NCBI GenBank assembly: GCA_017989935.1
Contig: JAGNOY010000052.1
Span: forward strand, 1 to 9,545
Source of the DNA: Chitinophagaceae bacterium
Lineage (GTDB): Bacteria > Bacteroidota > Bacteroidia > Chitinophagales > Chitinophagaceae
Reading direction: 5' to 3'
Length of the DNA stretch: 9,545 nucleotides
The position numbers were made by a program, and so were the translations under genes. Below the pieces are notes generated by a model. That model was not told where the DNA came from. It worked only from the letters and a program-made list of their open reading frames with translations, and did no database searches. Below, one piece after another: positions 7,364-9,545 of the stretch. Position 1 is the stretch's first letter; each line of letters starts with the position of its first letter.

Positions 7364-7819
7364 TTAGGCCTGATTAGGTTTTGACTTAATCACCATCACT
7401 GGAATCTCGCTCATTCTCATCACACTTTCAGCCACACTACCCATTAGGATTCTATCGAAACCCTTTCTTCCATGCGAAGCCATGACGATTAAATCACTTT
7501 GATGTTTTTTAGCTTCTTGGATAATATTTTCAGCCGCATCATGGTTCTCGAAAATTGTATAAGTAAATACATAGCCCACGTACTTAGCCTGAAGGTCTAA
7601 TACAAGTTGGTCTAATTTTTCTCGATTCTCTGCCTTCAGTGTCAACAGCACATCAGAATAATTCAATCCATAAGGATCCATTAAAAAAGGCATATCTAAT
7701 ACATGAACAAGATGTATTGTACTTGTTCCTTGATCTGCTAATTTTACTGCATACTGAATTGATTCTTGTGAAGAAGTAGATAAATCAGTTGGACAAATAA
7801 TGTGTTTGAAAGTAATCAT
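7364..7819 (-). CDS. Universal stress protein, UspA family
   Basis: This is a single-domain universal stress protein of 151 residues, a cytoplasmic Rossmann-like fold that usually dimerises and often binds ATP. The N-terminal strand and loop HIICPTDLS holds the conserved Asp (D12). The C-terminal nucleotide loop reads ASHGRKGFDRILMGS, that is A114-S-H-G117, nine residues, G127-S128. It matches the ATP-binding G-x2-G-x9-G-S/T pattern except that the first Gly is Ala, a common change in this family, so ATP binding is plausible but not certain. SVAESVMRMSEIPVMVIK completes the fold. It is the first gene of a probable two-gene unit with hsp20. A poor promoter match lies upstream on the minus strand: TTTG at 7864-7867 and CAACTTTG at 7841-7848, with the T of the -7 changed and short spacing. 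Confidence 0.95.
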   Translation of the reverse strand: MITFKHIICPTDLSTSSQESIQYAVKLADQGTSTIHLVHVLDMPFLMDPYGLNYSDVLLTLKAENREKLDQLVLDLQAKYVGYVFTYTIFENHDAAENIIQEAKKHQSDLIVMASHGRKGFDRILMGSVAESVMRMSEIPVMVIKSKPNQA

Positions 7820-7961
7820 AAGTTTGTTTTTAATTTGGATACAAAGTTGATATTACTTTCATTTTCAAACCATGACTAGATTCATAAAAATGCATGATTT
7901 TTATCAAATCAACGGAAAGTTTGTATATTCAAGGATTCAATTCACAAACCAACTTTATTTT
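7820..7961. other. Divergent intergenic region between uspA-type gene and monooxygenase
   Basis: This gap of 142 bases must hold the promoters of the UspA gene (minus) and the haem-copper protein gene (plus). I see only imperfect -7/-33 matches on either strand. The frame of the plus-strand gene stays open back to an ATG at 7872, but the extra 30 residues do not resemble a signal peptide or a domain, so I treat the stretch as non-coding. No hairpin or repeat stands out apart from a 12-base repeat at 7818-7829, which is shared with 7348-7359. Confidence 0.45.
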
Positions 7962-9542
7962 ATGCAACGAAGTCTCCCTTTATTCTTCAAATCCATATGT
8001 TTATTTATTTTATCTCAATGCGCAAATACTCAGATCAAGGCACAAATCTATTATAAAGATGTGGCCCCTATTTTTATAGCCAATTGCACCTCTTGTCACC
8101 ACGAAGGAGGGCTCAGTTTTTCATTAAACAGCTATACAGCAGTAAAAAACATGGCAGGGTCTATTTCTCCTGCCTTACAAAATAATATCATGCCCCCTTG
8201 GCCTGCCGATCCAACATATAAACATTATGCCAAAGAAAGAATTGTGAGTGCTGCCGACAAAGCCATGATTACCAATTGGATTGCCCAGGGCACATTAGCT
8301 GGCGATACAACCTTAGCGCCTACTCCACCAACTTATGGCAGCGCTCAATTAAATGGCAGCCCTGATATGGTATTGGCTTTACCTAAATTCACAAGTAATG
8401 CCAGTTCATCAGATATGTATATTTGTGTGAATGTGCCAGTGAATTTAACACAAGATCGCTATATCCGAGCATTTGAATTTATTCCAGGAAATCAGCAACT
8501 TATTCATCATGCTGTAATTACTATAGATACAACAGGATTAGCTGTAGATGATTATTCTGGAAGTTGTTTTAATTTTCAAGGGCAAATAAATATAGGAGAT
8601 TTTGCGCCTGGTATGGGGCCCACAGTATTACCTGGGGTGAATCCTGTAAAATTTGGCTTCAGATTAAAGGCGGGTGCTAAAATGTCTTTTCAAATTCATA
8701 TCCCACATGGCACTGCAGGTATGATGGATAGTTCTAAACTTAATTTGTTTTTTTACCCATTAACAGAAACGGGTATTAGACCTATGTATTTTGAAACAGC
8801 CTTACAAAATTGGAACTTCTACATTCCTGCTAACGCCGTCGTGAAATCTACAGCCAAATATCCAACCACTGTTGCTGGTGTTCCTATAGACATATCCTTG
8901 TATGGGACGTTTCCTCATAGTCACAAAACCTGTGCTTCTATTTTAAATTTTGCCTACAAAAATGCAGATACCATTCCTTTGGTTCGCATACCTAAATGGG
9001 ACTTTCATTGGCAAGGACAATATACTTTTAAGAAGATGGTTAAGCTTCCTCAAGGATATCATTTGTTTTCAGAACATGTGTTTGATAATACTGTAAACAA
9101 TCCTGAAACACCGAATCCAAGCAACCCAGTTCTTCCTGGTACAAATACTGACGATGAAATGCTATTTGATAGCTACCTCTATAGCTTATACCAAGCAGGA
9201 GATGAAAATGTAGATATAGAAGCCATCTTAGCTGCCGATACGTTATTTTATCCTACTGGATATGGACATTTCGACAAAACCATACAAACTGTAAATGCTT
9301 ATCCGAATCCATTTAGTAAGGAAATTCATATCACTTATTCTTTACTAAGTGCTCAATTTGTTCGCGTAAAAATTGTTGATTTAAAAGGCAATATTGTAGC
9401 CCAATTGGCTTCAGGCATCGAATCGAGTGGGTCACATACACATATATGGGATGCAAAAGATCAAGGGCTTCCTTCAGGTATCTATTTTTATCAAATAGAA
9501 GCTGGGCAGAGTAAGTCAAGTGGGAAAATATTATTGAAGTAA
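7962..9542 (+). CDS. Secreted cytochrome c-copper type II (PHM-like) monooxygenase with T9SS sorting domain
   Basis: This is a 526-residue exported redox protein. Numbering starts at the ATG at 7962, chosen because a signal peptide begins there (MQRSLPLFFKSICLFIL, cleavage near AQ-IYY at 28); an ATG at 7872 would bury it. Residues 29-115 are a c-type haem domain with C42-T-S-C45-H46 and MPPW at 77-80, whose Met could be the axial ligand. Residues about 130-430 match the copper type II, ascorbate-dependent monooxygenase fold of peptidylglycine hydroxylase (PHM): H182-H183 and H246 for one copper, H319-S-H321 and M400 for the other. Their spacings (63, 73 and 79 residues) are close to rat PHM (H107/H108, H172, H242/H244, M314). 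WDFHWQGQY and LPQGYHLF are also typical. Residues about 444-526 are a T9SS type A sorting domain (NAYPNPF to SGKILLK), so the protein is sent through the outer membrane. The haem may feed electrons to copper. Substrate unknown; peptide amidation is not implied. Confidence 0.9.
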   Translation: MQRSLPLFFKSICLFILSQCANTQIKAQIYYKDVAPIFIANCTSCHHEGGLSFSLNSYTAVKNMAGSISPALQNNIMPPWPADPTYKHYAKERIVSAADKAMITNWIAQGTLAGDTTLAPTPPTYGSAQLNGSPDMVLALPKFTSNASSSDMYICVNVPVNLTQDRYIRAFEFIPGNQQLIHHAVITIDTTGLAVDDYSGSCFNFQGQINIGDFAPGMGPTVLPGVNPVKFGFRLKAGAKMSFQIHIPHGTAGMMDSSKLNLFFYPLTETGIRPMYFETALQNWNFYIPANAVVKSTAKYPTTVAGVPIDISLYGTFPHSHKTCASILNFAYKNADTIPLVRIPKWDFHWQGQYTFKKMVKLPQGYHLFSEHVFDNTVNNPETPNPSNPVLPGTNTDDEMLFDSYLYSLYQAGDENVDIEAILAADTLFYPTGYGHFDKTIQTVNAYPNPFSKEIHITYSLLSAQFVRVKIVDLKGNIVAQLASGIESSGSHTHIWDAKDQGLPSGIYFYQIEAGQSKSSGKILLK

Positions 9543-9545
9543 TTA

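Noticed and set aside
7361..7378. Tandem TGATTAGG repeats as an attachment site or regulatory repeat
   Set aside because: The two 8-base copies overlap the last codons of the uspA-type gene; two copies are easily due to chance.
7872..7961. Earlier in-frame ATG for the haem-copper protein
   Set aside because: The 30 extra residues would put the signal peptide inside the chain; the ATG at 7962 gives a normal exported protein.

Overview
The window looks like chromosome of a member of the Bacteroidota. It is AT-rich, the best promoter match is of the Bacteroidota type (TTG, about 19 bases, TAnnTTTG), and genes generally lack an obvious Shine-Dalgarno sequence. It also has a protein with a C-terminal type IX secretion (T9SS) sorting domain, and a sensor kinase whose periplasmic part is a Reg_prop/Y_Y_Y beta-propeller. 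The genus cannot be told from the sequence alone.

Layout. (1) 1-608, minus strand: the N-terminal 202 codons of an exported SdrD-B-like surface protein that runs off the left edge. (2) 785-4571, plus strand: a two-component pair. The first gene is a 1030-residue propeller-type membrane histidine kinase with a GTG start; 10 bases later comes a NarL/LuxR-family response regulator. The first gene of this pair is divergent from the surface protein gene. (3) 4572-4890: a 319-base gap with a G/C-rich, potentially structured island (about 4692-4753) and a good promoter with an overlapping dyad. (4) 4891-6718, plus strand: grpE and dnaJ, the co-chaperones of DnaK (dnaK itself is not in the window), closed by a strong intrinsic terminator at 6758-6804. 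(5) 7819-6873, minus strand: a UspA-type universal stress protein gene followed by an Hsp20 small heat-shock protein gene, convergent with dnaJ. (6) 7962-9542, plus strand: an exported protein made of a c-type haem domain, a copper type II (PHM-like) monooxygenase fold with all expected copper ligands, and a T9SS sorting domain.

How the parts fit. Genes 4891-7819 form a stress-protein block: GrpE and DnaJ drive the DnaK cycle, Hsp20 holds unfolding clients, and UspA is a general stress protein. The kinase/regulator pair probably senses a periplasmic or surface signal and may control nearby surface genes; that link is inference only. I found no CRISPR array, tRNA, rRNA, insertion sequence or phage gene. 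Most genes are of known families. The least explained parts are the G/C-rich island before grpE, the dyad on the grpE promoter, and the haem-copper oxidase-like fusion protein at the right end.
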